DNA from: CALJFL01 sp963669435
Lineage (GTDB): Bacteria; Pseudomonadota; Gammaproteobacteria; Pseudomonadales; Halieaceae
Direction of reading: 5' to 3'
DNA length: 64,000 bases
Assembly: GCA_963669435.1 (NCBI GenBank)
Contig: OY770025.1
Span: 124,001 to 188,000 of the forward strand
The notes beneath the pieces were generated by a model, which saw only the letters and a list, made by a program, of their open reading frames with translations, was not told where the DNA came from and searched no databases. Made by a program: the position numbers and the translations under genes. Numbering within the stretch: position 1 is the first letter of the stretch; every line of letters begins with the position of its first letter. Of the stretch, positions 39,601 to 47,137 are shown piece by piece.

Positions 39601-39662
39601 TTGAAACGGAAGTTGACTGGATCCCCAGCCGGCAAGCTGCGTGAAAGTCTCCCGATCTGCAT
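36654..39662 (-). CDS. soxA: Sarcosine oxidase alpha subunit, copy 2
   Basis: A 1002-residue SoxA paralogue with all domains: N-terminal ferredoxin-like segment (FRFNGKSYQGQSGDTLAAAL), NAD-binding motif VMVVGGGPAGLMAAREAA near 170, VVLATGAIERPLVFANND, and the GcvT-like C-terminal third (AVGILDASTLGKIDIQGADAA). No truncation is seen, so the enzyme should be functional. The start codon shares one base with the soxD stop (TAATG). Whether it prefers sarcosine or another N-methyl amino acid (for example N-methylglutamate) cannot be decided from motifs alone. Confidence 0.92.
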   Translation of the reverse strand: MQIGRLSRSLPAGDPVNFRFNGKSYQGQSGDTLAAALLANGVHVVARSFKYGRPRGIVGHGAEEPNAIVQLGRGGQTVPNLRATQVQLYEGLEAFSVSGWPSLDFDLKGCLGFLGRLMPPGFYYKTFMGSKWLWEFSEYCIRKTAGLGRAPTEPDADTYDKCHHHCDVMVVGGGPAGLMAAREAALVGARVIIADEQHEFGGSLLASDLQMNNQSARDWVSELVSELRSSANVQVLPRSTVFGYYDHNLLTILEHRSDHEGPVSRQGTRQRLHRVRAKQVVLATGAIERPLVFANNDVPGVMLASSVKTYLNRYGVAVGKKLVLFTTNDGAYQTAFDWHKAGREVVAIVDCRKSSGGQWASMARDLGIEVLSGEAVIEVRGGRRVTGAIVAGLNREGSAVSGPPRTLACDVIASSGGWSPVIHLSSHTGAKPVWSDKIVGFLPGESIRQERSAGAARGTYSLLGCLSEGAAAGAAAALQAGFGQGIPQSGVPQFSEFEEQPQQAMFLVPHVKRTSRAPNQFVDFQLDVTAAAIELAAREGYESIEHVKRYTAMGFGTDQGKLGNINGMAILSNALGQPIAETGTTIFRPSYTPVTFGALAGRDVGDLFDPERLTAMHRWHEEAGAEFENVGQWKRPRYFPRAGETMTEAVNRECLAVRNAVGILDASTLGKIDIQGADAAEFITRIYTNAFLKLAPGKCRYGVMLKEDGMIFDDGVTACLGKNHYQMFTTTGGAAAVLAWLELWRQSEWPDLQVYLTSVTDHWATATVTGPFARQVIRKVCKDIDLSNKAFKFMDWRDGTVAGVKARIYRISFTGELSFEVNVAAHHGRYIWEQLMAAGKDFDITPYGTEAMHVLRAEKGFIIVGQDTDGSVTPYDMNMAWIIGKNKAFSFIGKRSLARSDTSREDRKQFVGLKPLDPTELLPEGAQIVNDPGESLPMNMQGHVTSSYYSANLEHSFALALLKGGHNRMGEVVYSPLIDGRSIAAEIVDSVFFDPKGERQDV

Positions 39663-39970
39663 TACTCAATCTCCTCGACAGGATCTTCACGACTTTTGAA
39701 GCGCGATGGGGATCCGATTCGATAGGACTCAAGGATCCGGTAGCTAAGCGTATCGCGCGTCACATTGAAGTAGCGCCGACAGCCTGCCTGGTGGTACCAC
39801 ATTTCGTGATGCAGCCCGCGGGGATTCTGACGAAAAAAGAGATAATCACCCCACGCTTCATCGCTCAAGGACTCAGGGGCCGTGGGCCGCGCGATATGCG
39901 CCTCTCCGGCATAGCTAAACTCCTCTTCCTCTCGAGTTTCCTGGCAGTATGGACAATGGATAAGCAACAC
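39662..39970 (-). CDS. soxD: Sarcosine oxidase delta subunit, copy 2
   Basis: A 102-residue SoxD paralogue with zinc ligands C6 and C9 (CPYCQ) and the His/Cys pair of WYHQAGCR. The core DYLFFRQNPRGLHHEMW matches the family. It uses a GTG start (TTG at 39967 is the alternative) and lies 24 nt after soxB. Confidence 0.9.
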   Translation of the reverse strand: MLLIHCPYCQETREEEEFSYAGEAHIARPTAPESLSDEAWGDYLFFRQNPRGLHHEMWYHQAGCRRYFNVTRDTLSYRILESYRIGSPSRFKSREDPVEEIE

Positions 39971-39994
39971 AAGGAAGGACCTACAAAAAGTTAG

Positions 39995-41263
39995 TCAGTG
40001 AGCAACCCCGGCCGCACCATGCTCGTCGATCAAGGCGCCACTGCTAAATCGATCAAGGCTAAAGGGCGCAGCCAGAGGATGCGGGCGGTCATTCGCGACC
40101 GTATCAGCGAAAATCAGGCCGGAGCCGGGGGTAGCTTTGAAGCCCCCCGTGCCCCATCCACAGTTAAAGTACAAACCCTTGACGGAGGTTTTGCTGATAA
40201 CGGGACATGCATCTGGACAGGTATCAACAATCCCGCCCCAATGTCGATTCATACGAACACGGCTGAACGCGGGAAAGAGTTCGCAAATCGCCTGCAGGGC
40301 ATGCTCGATCACGTGCAAAGAGCCACGCTGACCGTAGCCGTTATAACTGTCTGCCCCTGCACCAATCACGAGATCGCCCTTATCTGATTGGCTGATGTAC
40401 CCATGTACCGCATTGGACATCACGACAGTATCCAAGCAGGGCTTCAAGGGCTCTGATACCAATGCCTGTAGGGGTCTTGATTCTATGGGCAGACGCACTC
40501 CAGCCATACTTGCTAAAACACTTGAGTTACCGGCAACTACACATGCAACTTTGCGCGCACCTATAAAACCGCGAGTAGTCTCCACCCCGAGAACAGCACC
40601 CTTATGGCGACGAATCCCTGTCACCTCAGTTTGCTGAATCAAATCAACACCCATCGCATCCGCACCGCGGGCGTATCCCCAGGCGACGGCATCGTGACGC
40701 GCCGTCCCACCGCGGGCTTGCCAGGAAGCACCTAAAACCGGATACCTGGAGTCGGAAGACGTGTTTAACAAAGGAACCAACTGCCTAACCTGTTCGGGCG
40801 TTAACACCTCGCCATCAATACCATTTAAGCGGTTGGCGGCCACCCGTCTCTCGATATCACGCATGTCCTGCAAGTTATGCCCTAAATTCAGGACACCCCT
40901 CTGACTGAACATGACATTGAAATTGAGTTCCTTGCTCAGGGTTTCCCAGAGCTTCAAAGACAGTTCATACAAATGGGACGATTCATCCCACAAATAGTTG
41001 GAGCGGATGATCGTGGTATTGCGCGCTGTATTCCCCCCACCCAAGTACCCCTTTTCCACCACGGCAACGTTGGTTATGCCATGCTCTTTTGCCAGGTAAT
41101 ATGCGGTGGCCAACCCGTGTCCACCACCGCCCACGATTACCACATCGTACTCTTTACAAGGGGTCGGATTACGCCAGACGCGCTGCCAATTTTCATGGTA
41201 GCTCAGCGCGTTCTTTACCAAGCTTAAAGCAGAATACCGGTGCATGCCGGAAAAGAGCTTCAT
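39995..41263 (-). CDS. soxB: Sarcosine oxidase beta subunit, copy 2
   Basis: A 422-residue SoxB paralogue. The FAD motif VVIVGGGGHGLATAYYLA is at 41-58, the presumed FMN-linking His is H190 in RGGTARHDAVAW, and the C-terminal FAD motif is GWGTGGFKATPGSG. All catalytic features match copy 1, so two working enzymes are expected. ATG 41263 lies almost on the stop of the dipeptidase gene and has a GGAA site; ATG 41245 is the alternative. The M19 protein and GNAT genes upstream distinguish this operon from the first. Confidence 0.93.
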   Translation of the reverse strand: MKLFSGMHRYSALSLVKNALSYHENWQRVWRNPTPCKEYDVVIVGGGGHGLATAYYLAKEHGITNVAVVEKGYLGGGNTARNTTIIRSNYLWDESSHLYELSLKLWETLSKELNFNVMFSQRGVLNLGHNLQDMRDIERRVAANRLNGIDGEVLTPEQVRQLVPLLNTSSDSRYPVLGASWQARGGTARHDAVAWGYARGADAMGVDLIQQTEVTGIRRHKGAVLGVETTRGFIGARKVACVVAGNSSVLASMAGVRLPIESRPLQALVSEPLKPCLDTVVMSNAVHGYISQSDKGDLVIGAGADSYNGYGQRGSLHVIEHALQAICELFPAFSRVRMNRHWGGIVDTCPDACPVISKTSVKGLYFNCGWGTGGFKATPGSGLIFADTVANDRPHPLAAPFSLDRFSSGALIDEHGAAGVAH

Positions 41264-41264
41264 T

Positions 41265-42263
41265 TCATTTCCAGACTTCCAGGCAAACTCTTCGGAAGTT
41301 CTTACCGAGGACCTTTTCGATATCCTCCTCTGAGTATGCAGCCGCCAGCATGCACTCAACAAGTTGTTCAAGCACCTCCGGGCCGGCAAAGGCTGTATCC
41401 ACATGCGGGCGAGAGTTATTCTCTGGCCAGGCGTCGGGGTTATCACGCACCCAGTTCCAAAACCACGCAGTATCTTCTACATAATCCAATGCGAGCCCCA
41501 CGTGATCAATACCGGCAAGGTTCGCTACATAATCAACGTGCTTGAAGATTGATTGCGCACTGGCATGTACATCGTCAAGAAACTCGCCCAGACCGTTGAT
41601 ACCAATAACTCCGCCGGTGTTGGCACAGGCCCTGATTTGCTCATCATCAATGTTGCGATAGTGATCAAATACGCTCTTGGCGTTGGAGTGACTGAAAATA
41701 AACGGACCCTCACAAACCTCTATAGCGTCGAGCGTGGTGCGCTTACCAGTGTGCGATCCATCAACAAGCATGCCGACACGATTCATCTCTTCGACAACAC
41801 GCACTCCTACACGACTTAACCCCGCGTCGGTGCGCTCTGCACATCCGTCACCAACCGCATTCTTTCGGTTGTAAGCAAGCAGCATATGACGGACACCCAG
41901 ATCGTAGTAAACCTGCACCAGGTTCGGATCAGACAGGAGTGAATTGGTCTCCTGAAAGTTAAATAGCAGTGCGAGTTTGCCTGCGTCCCTTGCAGCTTCT
42001 ATATCAGCGACTGAGTACGCTTGAACAAAGTGTTTGTCATTCTCCCGAATCATGGCTTTGGTCATGGCTAGGGACTTAAGGCAAGCCTCAAGACTGTTAT
42101 CTGTTCCCCCGACTGTGAGTGACACAACGTTGAAACCGGCAGCCGAAAATCGTGGCAAGGTACTCGGATGCACGTAGCTAGGGTATATCCAGGGAAGTGT
42201 CATATCCCATACAAGCGCCCTTGATATTATTGAACGCGCCTGCTCGATACGATCGTTATCCAT
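41265..42263 (-). CDS. M19 (renal dipeptidase-like) protein with altered metal site
   Basis: A 332-residue member of the membrane dipeptidase family M19. Three expected metal-site residues are present: E105 (NFQETNS), H171 (DGSHTG) and H192 (SHSNAK). The usual HxD after strand 1 is changed: where GHNDLPW is expected the protein reads WDMTLPW, giving D20 and T22. Dipeptidase-like genes of this family sit in the glycine betaine/dimethylglycine locus of Pseudomonas aeruginosa, so the partnership with soxBDAG is a known theme. The biochemical role is not settled; cleavage of a glycine- or sarcosine-containing peptide is one idea. Its stop is almost at the soxB start, implying one transcript. Confidence 0.85.
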   Translation of the reverse strand: MDNDRIEQARSIISRALVWDMTLPWIYPSYVHPSTLPRFSAAGFNVVSLTVGGTDNSLEACLKSLAMTKAMIRENDKHFVQAYSVADIEAARDAGKLALLFNFQETNSLLSDPNLVQVYYDLGVRHMLLAYNRKNAVGDGCAERTDAGLSRVGVRVVEEMNRVGMLVDGSHTGKRTTLDAIEVCEGPFIFSHSNAKSVFDHYRNIDDEQIRACANTGGVIGINGLGEFLDDVHASAQSIFKHVDYVANLAGIDHVGLALDYVEDTAWFWNWVRDNPDAWPENNSRPHVDTAFAGPEVLEQLVECMLAAAYSEEDIEKVLGKNFRRVCLEVWK

Positions 42264-42294
42264 TTCCAATCTCACAATTAACTAACATAACGGG

Positions 42295-42942
42295 TCAAAG
42301 CTCCATCTCTAATAGCTCAATCCCTGGAATACCCAGCACTGCCTCAAATTCCTGATGGACATGCGCTGAGACAACCTGGAAGCCTACTTTTTGATACAAA
42401 TTCTTGGCCGGCAGGTTTCCCAGAAAACAACCGATCTGCGTCTTGGTAAATCCAAGGTTGCGGCCTTTACTCAAAATCTCGTTCATCAAATCGAGCACCA
42501 GGCCCTGACCGCGAAAATCCGCTTTGCAGGCAACCCACTCAATGATCCAACAGTTATAGTTCTTTGGATAATCAATACTTAAGGCAAACGCCATGGCAGA
42601 CCGAACGCCCTCAAGTTGCTGCTCATCCCAACCCATATCACGCGCTGCGTGTCTGAACCCTTTGCCGTAAGGTTTCCCATCGTGTTGCGATGTTTCGTAA
42701 GCCGACAATGCGGCAGCGGGTTCACCATCAACCTCAGCAATAAGAAAACGCGACCAGTGCGCCATATGGTCGGTGGGGGTACTGCACAAGGCCTTCAGAA
42801 AGTCGAGTCTGGCGTGCTCAGGGCCAGGCAAACCGATGTCCCAAATACCCACTGTCAGGTGCGAGCGAAAAGCAGACAGCATGACCCATGCAAGAAATTC
42901 AGCGTCCTCAACTGTTGCAGCTCGAATAGTTCGCTTAAGCAT
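42295..42942 (-). CDS. GNAT-family acetyltransferase
   Basis: A 215-residue acetyltransferase of the GNAT fold. The N-terminus (IRAATVEDAEFLAWVML) and the acetyl-CoA binding region VACKADFRGQGLVLDLMNEIL (about 138-158), with the Q/R-x-x-G-x-G/A pattern, are clear; the final strand is KNLYQKVGFQVVSAHVH. The acceptor is unknown. It is the first gene of the second sox operon, 31 nt before the dipeptidase-like gene, and is divergent from an AraC regulator. Confidence 0.85.
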   Translation of the reverse strand: MLKRTIRAATVEDAEFLAWVMLSAFRSHLTVGIWDIGLPGPEHARLDFLKALCSTPTDHMAHWSRFLIAEVDGEPAAALSAYETSQHDGKPYGKGFRHAARDMGWDEQQLEGVRSAMAFALSIDYPKNYNCWIIEWVACKADFRGQGLVLDLMNEILSKGRNLGFTKTQIGCFLGNLPAKNLYQKVGFQVVSAHVHQEFEAVLGIPGIELLEMEL

Positions 42943-43030
42943 CTTCCGCCTCTCCCCTATTGATTCAGATGCTCGGTCTATAGCCGAGAGTTGAAGATGG
43001 TAATACGTTTTGCTTCTTTTATGGTGTCGA

Positions 43031-43065
43031 ATTCGGAAACGTTCTGGGTTATATTCGGAACATTG
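43031..43065. promoter_or_regulatory. Direct-repeat operator candidate for the divergent AraC regulator
   Basis: ATTCGGAA occurs at 43031-43038 and again at 43053-43060, and each copy is followed by a related AC(G)TT/CATT end. The 22-bp period, two helical turns, is the spacing typical for the paired half-sites of AraC-family proteins. It lies between the AraC gene (43099) and the divergent GNAT-dipeptidase-sox operon, so it could control both. Confidence 0.55.
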
Positions 43066-43098
43066 CAGTTGTCCGCGAGACTAGGTAGAGGTGAGCAT

Positions 43099-44178
43099 TT
43101 GAGCAATAAGGAAACCGATAGCACAAAGGTGGATCAGGGTCACTTATGGATGCTGCCTGCCAATAATGTCCTGCTGATGCTCGATAGATTACGTGATCAA
43201 GACATCAGCGAACGGGCGCTGTTTCGGGGTACCAATATTTCTCCCAGGGACATCCACGACAACGATTCCCTCCTCACCTTCGAACAGGTCATTGCCTTCA
43301 TTACCAATGCAGCTAGACTGACCACCTCCCCCGGATTAGGTCTGTGGATCGGCAGCAGAGAAACACCCGCTGACTGGGGCACTTTAGGCTACGCAATGTT
43401 GAGTTGTTCGTCTGTCGGTGAAGTACTGAAAACCATCATGCACTTTCACCAGACAGCGGCCAGCATGACCAATGGCGTCCTGAGTGTTAATGAAGGGCTG
43501 GCCACCTTGGCCCTGATCCCCCCTACGCCACTTAAGGAGGCCCTTCCAACCGTAATAGAAGAGCATATGACGGCGACGAAATCAGCGTTGGAACTACTCT
43601 CTGAAACTAAGATGCCCGTGGTACGAATTGATCTGGCCTATAAAAAACCAGACTATCATCGCATGTACAGAAACTACTTTTCCTGCCCCATACAGTTCGA
43701 TTCTCCACGCAACCAAATGGTGTTTGAGGCCGACTACCTGAATACAAATGTTTCAATTGCCAATCCTTTTAGCGCCCGATTAGCAAGGCAGATATGCGAT
43801 GATCAGCGAGCAAAACTGGTTCATGAAACTGATTTTTTGTCTCATGTGCGTTATCTGATATTGCTTGAGGGAAACAATTTTCCCAACGCTGAGTCGGTCG
43901 CCGCAAAGCTGAAAATCACTTCCCGAACCCTGCGTAACCGACTCGCTCACCAGAATACCAGTTTTCAGAAGATGCTAGACGACACACGTAAGCAGCTAGC
44001 GCTAAGCTATCTGGATTCCTCAAGACTGAACGTTGACGAAATTGCAATGCTTCTCGGCTTTAGCGACCGAAGCAACTTCAGGCGCGCGTTCAGAAAATGG
44101 GTCGGATGCAGTCCTAGCGATTACCGATCGAAATCGTTGTCACAACATCTCGAGGCAACCACCCCCAATTTGACATAA
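43099..44178 (+). CDS. AraC-family regulator with arabinose-binding-type N-terminal domain
   Basis: A 359-residue regulator. The N-terminal half matches the AraC ligand-binding type found in OruR-like regulators (LLMLDRLRDQDISERALFRGT, then TPADWGTLGYAMLSCSSVGEVL). The C-terminal 100 residues hold both DNA-binding helix-turn-helix units (SVAAKLKITSRTLRNRLAHQ and VDEIAMLLGFSDRSNFRRAF, then VGCSPSDYR). TTG 43099 is chosen for the GAGGTGAG site six bases upstream; earlier in-frame starts would place the direct repeat inside the gene. The position opposite the second sox operon makes it the likely activator of that operon. The inducer is unknown. Confidence 0.86.
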   Translation: MSNKETDSTKVDQGHLWMLPANNVLLMLDRLRDQDISERALFRGTNISPRDIHDNDSLLTFEQVIAFITNAARLTTSPGLGLWIGSRETPADWGTLGYAMLSCSSVGEVLKTIMHFHQTAASMTNGVLSVNEGLATLALIPPTPLKEALPTVIEEHMTATKSALELLSETKMPVVRIDLAYKKPDYHRMYRNYFSCPIQFDSPRNQMVFEADYLNTNVSIANPFSARLARQICDDQRAKLVHETDFLSHVRYLILLEGNNFPNAESVAAKLKITSRTLRNRLAHQNTSFQKMLDDTRKQLALSYLDSSRLNVDEIAMLLGFSDRSNFRRAFRKWVGCSPSDYRSKSLSQHLEATTPNLT

Positions 44179-44238
44179 GCTGTATAAACGCACCTCTCCT
44201 CAGACTCCGCGAATTCTGAGCACCATCCAGATACCATC

Positions 44239-44257
44239 CTGAACTGAAAAAGTTCAG
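44239..44257 (+). terminator. Stem-loop after the AraC gene
   Basis: A 7-bp stem (CTGAACT / AGTTCAG) with a GAAAA loop sits between the convergent AraC and GST genes. No T-run follows, so it is a weak candidate. Confidence 0.35.
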
Positions 44258-44281
44258 TAGGGGCAACGTGGCAGGTTATAC

Positions 44282-44313
44282 ATCTCCCCGCCTGCCTTTC
44301 AATCGGGGGAGAT
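44282..44313 (-). terminator. Stem-loop after the GST gene
   Basis: An 8-bp stem (ATCTCCCC at 44282-44289, GGGGAGAT at 44306-44313) begins right after the GST stop codon on the minus strand. No T-run is present. Confidence 0.4.
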
Positions 44314-44315
44314 AG

Positions 44316-44972
44316 TCATGAACTTACTGTCATATTCTCAGTCGCTCCGATTGCACGCACAAAAGCGGCGCGCTCCTGTAGTGCTGCAAAATACCTCTGA
44401 GTTTCACTGCCGTAGCCTTTGTCAATTCCAAAGAGAGCCGCAAAAAATAGAGCGTAATGAATCGCTATGTCAGCTGCAGTAAAACGATCGCCCAGCAAAA
44501 ACTCTCGCCCATCGGTCAGTACGTTTTCCACGCTGCGAACACGGCCAAGAAAAAATCTCATATAGTCTTCAACAACCTGCGGCTGACGACGCTCATCTGG
44601 CTCAATCTGTGAATAACGAAGCATTAGGGCAATTGGGAATGTTAAGGTTGAATCCGCTCTTTGCAACCAATTCAGGTACTCCCCATACTGCGCGTCACTC
44701 GCTGGTATAGCTACTAGTGTAGACGCTGTGTTATCCACCTTACGGGCTCCATAGACATCCACCAGGTACTGACAAATTGCCACAGACTCCGTCAGCTTGA
44801 CTTCTCGATCAAGCAGTGTGGGAACTGTCCCCAGTTCATTTACTTGCAAGTATTCTGGCTGAAGAAGACGAGGTGGAAACGGCAGGGACTCGAGCTCGTA
44901 GTCCAGCCCCAACTCTTCCAGGCACCACAGCACGCGCAAGGAACGGCTATTCTCACAGTGATATAGCTTCAT
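44316..44972 (-). CDS. Glutathione S-transferase
   Basis: A 218-residue GST with the thioredoxin-like N-terminal domain (MKLYHCENSRSLRVLWCLEELGLDYELE; SRSLR bears the usual Ser/Arg active region, and TESVAICQYL is the gamma-glutamyl-binding ES motif). An all-helical C-terminal domain follows (FTAADIAIHYALFFA as the N-capping box). ATG 44972 is chosen for its GGGAG site. It is the last gene of the leftward operon that begins with the metallohydrolase at 52385, starting 45 nt after fadH. A role in conjugating or isomerising a reactive intermediate of that pathway is possible. Confidence 0.9.
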   Translation of the reverse strand: MKLYHCENSRSLRVLWCLEELGLDYELESLPFPPRLLQPEYLQVNELGTVPTLLDREVKLTESVAICQYLVDVYGARKVDNTASTLVAIPASDAQYGEYLNWLQRADSTLTFPIALMLRYSQIEPDERRQPQVVEDYMRFFLGRVRSVENVLTDGREFLLGDRFTAADIAIHYALFFAALFGIDKGYGSETQRYFAALQERAAFVRAIGATENMTVSS

Positions 44973-45017
44973 AGGAACTCCCAAAAATTAGTGGAATACG
45001 TTATTTTTATGGGCACC

Positions 45018-47042
45018 CTAGATGACTGCAGCGAGGCGAGTTCCCTGATCAATGGCACTCTTGGCATCGAGTTCCGATGCAGAGTCTGCACCGCCAATCA
45101 GATGATAGGGTTTTTGTAAACCCTGAATCATGTCTCGAAGTGGATCCTGACCTGCACACAAGATTATATTGTCTACGTCCAGCACCTGAGCTTCACCATT
45201 GACGCTAAAATGTAAACCGGCATCATCAATCTTGTGATACTCACAGCCAGATAACATTTTTACTGATTTGTTGATCAGTCCTGTTCGATGAATCCAACCA
45301 GTGGTCTTTCCGAGACCGCCACCCACTTTGGATGCCTTGCGCTGAAGCAGGTAAACATCGCGCGCAGGCAAAGGCACTTCGGTTTCCATGCCTTCAACCC
45401 CGCCTCTAGCCTTGAGCGTCATATCAACTCCCCACTCTTTCATAAAAGCCGAGATATTTTGACTGGTTGCTTCACCGGTATGAACAAGGTATTCAGACAC
45501 ATCAAAACCAATACCACCGGCACCAATTACAGCCACTTTCTTACCTACCTGCCTTTTTTCCTTCAAAACATCCAAATAGCCCATGACCTTTGGATGATCG
45601 ATACCATCTATCGATGGAGTGCGCGGAGAAATACCCGTTGCGACGATGACCTCATCGTAATCACTGCGATTCAACTCCTCAGGAGAAACATGAGTATTAA
45701 GTTTCAAATTGACCCCTGTTAGTTCGATTTGACGAGCGAAATAGCGGATGGTTTCAAAAAATTCCTCCTTCCCTGGGACCTGTTTCGCCACGTTGAACTG
45801 ACCTCCAACTTCATCAGCACTATCAAATAGCGTGACCTTGTGACCTCGCTGGGCGGCTGTAGTAGCCGCTGACAATCCAGCTGGCCCAGCGCCGATGACT
45901 GCCAGGTGTTTTCTTGTTGTAGCCGGAACAATCTTCAGTTCGGTTTCAAAACAAGCACGAGGATTAACGAGACAACTCGTCATCTTTCCCGAGAAAACGT
46001 GATCCAGGCAAGCCTGGTTACAGCCGATACAAGTGTTGATCTCATCTTCTCGACCTTCCGATGCCTTAATGACAAAATGCGAGTCGGCCAGGAATGGTCG
46101 AGCCATCGACACCATGTCAGCATCACCACGTCGTAAAACCTCTTCGGCAACCTCGGGTGTATTGATACGATTTGACGTCACAACGGGAACAGAGAGAGAT
46201 TTACGGAACATAGCTGTTACCCAGGTAAACGCGGCCCTGGGCACTTTGGTGGCAATAGTAGGTATACGAGCTTCATGCCAGCCTATACCCGAGTTAATGA
46301 TGGTTGTGCCCGCTTTCTCGATGGCTTTTCCCAACTGTGCGATTTCTTCAAAACTTTGCCCACCTTCGACCAGGTCAAGCATAGAAAGGCGATAAATGAT
46401 GATAAATCTCTCACCCACTGCCTCACGCACTCGTCGAACTATTTCGACAGGCAAGCGCATACGATTGTCATAGCTTCCGCCCCAATCATCATCGCGTTGA
46501 TTCGTGCGTGCCGCCAAAAACTGGTTGATAAAGTAGCCTTCGGAACCCATTATCTCGACGCCGTCATAGCCAGCTTTTTTGGCTTGGACAGCGAGGTGTA
46601 CAAAATCACGTATTTGATCTTCTATTTCTTCTTCAGTTGCCGCAGACGGTTTAAATGGGTTGATAGGCGCCTGAATCGCTGAAGGTGCGATCGGGTCTTC
46701 ATTACGCGCATAGCGGCCAGTGTGCAAAATTTGCATACATATTTTGCCGTCTGCCTTATGCACCGCATCAGTTATCTTACGATGGTTCTCGACATCTGCT
46801 TCGGTGTGCATCAAGTGAGTATGCTCATGAGTGGCCCCACGTTTGTTTGGCCCAAAACCACCGGTAATAATCAGTCCGACACCCCCTCGTGCTCGCTCGG
46901 CAAAAAACTCGGCCATTCGCTCATGCCCATCAGGCGCCTCTTCCAAGCCGGTATGCATTGACCCCATCATCACGCGATTTTTAAGGGTCGTGAAACCCAG
47001 ATCAAGCGGCTCTAGCATTTTGGGATATGGGTTGTTCGTCAT
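45018..47042 (-). CDS. fadH: 2,4-dienoyl-CoA reductase (NADPH)
   Basis: A 674-residue FadH, colinear with the E. coli enzyme. The FMN barrel (LDLGFTTLKNRVMMGSMHTGLEE; MGSEGYFINQFL; IINSGIGWHEARIPTIAT) is followed by the 4Fe-4S cysteine cluster (CIGCNQACLD and a later Cys, around 338-357). The FAD/NADPH domain (LAVIGAGPAGLSAATTAAQRG; VAVIGAGGIGFDVSEYL) comes next. It reduces 2,4-dienoyl-CoA intermediates of unsaturated acyl chains, allowing beta-oxidation to continue. It lies 95 nt after two acyl-CoA dehydrogenase genes in a catabolic operon, so the substrate probably has a double bond or gives a dienoyl intermediate. Confidence 0.95.
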   Translation of the reverse strand: MTNNPYPKMLEPLDLGFTTLKNRVMMGSMHTGLEEAPDGHERMAEFFAERARGGVGLIITGGFGPNKRGATHEHTHLMHTEADVENHRKITDAVHKADGKICMQILHTGRYARNEDPIAPSAIQAPINPFKPSAATEEEIEDQIRDFVHLAVQAKKAGYDGVEIMGSEGYFINQFLAARTNQRDDDWGGSYDNRMRLPVEIVRRVREAVGERFIIIYRLSMLDLVEGGQSFEEIAQLGKAIEKAGTTIINSGIGWHEARIPTIATKVPRAAFTWVTAMFRKSLSVPVVTSNRINTPEVAEEVLRRGDADMVSMARPFLADSHFVIKASEGREDEINTCIGCNQACLDHVFSGKMTSCLVNPRACFETELKIVPATTRKHLAVIGAGPAGLSAATTAAQRGHKVTLFDSADEVGGQFNVAKQVPGKEEFFETIRYFARQIELTGVNLKLNTHVSPEELNRSDYDEVIVATGISPRTPSIDGIDHPKVMGYLDVLKEKRQVGKKVAVIGAGGIGFDVSEYLVHTGEATSQNISAFMKEWGVDMTLKARGGVEGMETEVPLPARDVYLLQRKASKVGGGLGKTTGWIHRTGLINKSVKMLSGCEYHKIDDAGLHFSVNGEAQVLDVDNIILCAGQDPLRDMIQGLQKPYHLIGGADSASELDAKSAIDQGTRLAAVI

Positions 47043-47137
47043 GACATTCTCCTACAGCTTTCACACTGCACATTCATAGAAGCTGGTATTTGCTACTGAC
47101 ACTGGCTCATTAGAAATGATGGCCAGGCATGGCATTT

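Noticed and set aside
36023..41263. Second sox set as N-methylglutamate dehydrogenase
   Set aside because: Not excluded, but no N-methylglutamate synthase or gamma-glutamylmethylamide synthetase genes are nearby, so sarcosine oxidase is kept as the name.
45018..47042. FadH-like gene as an N-methylproline demethylase of a proline betaine pathway
   Set aside because: The barrel and active-site segments follow true FadH very closely and the neighbours are acyl-CoA dehydrogenases.
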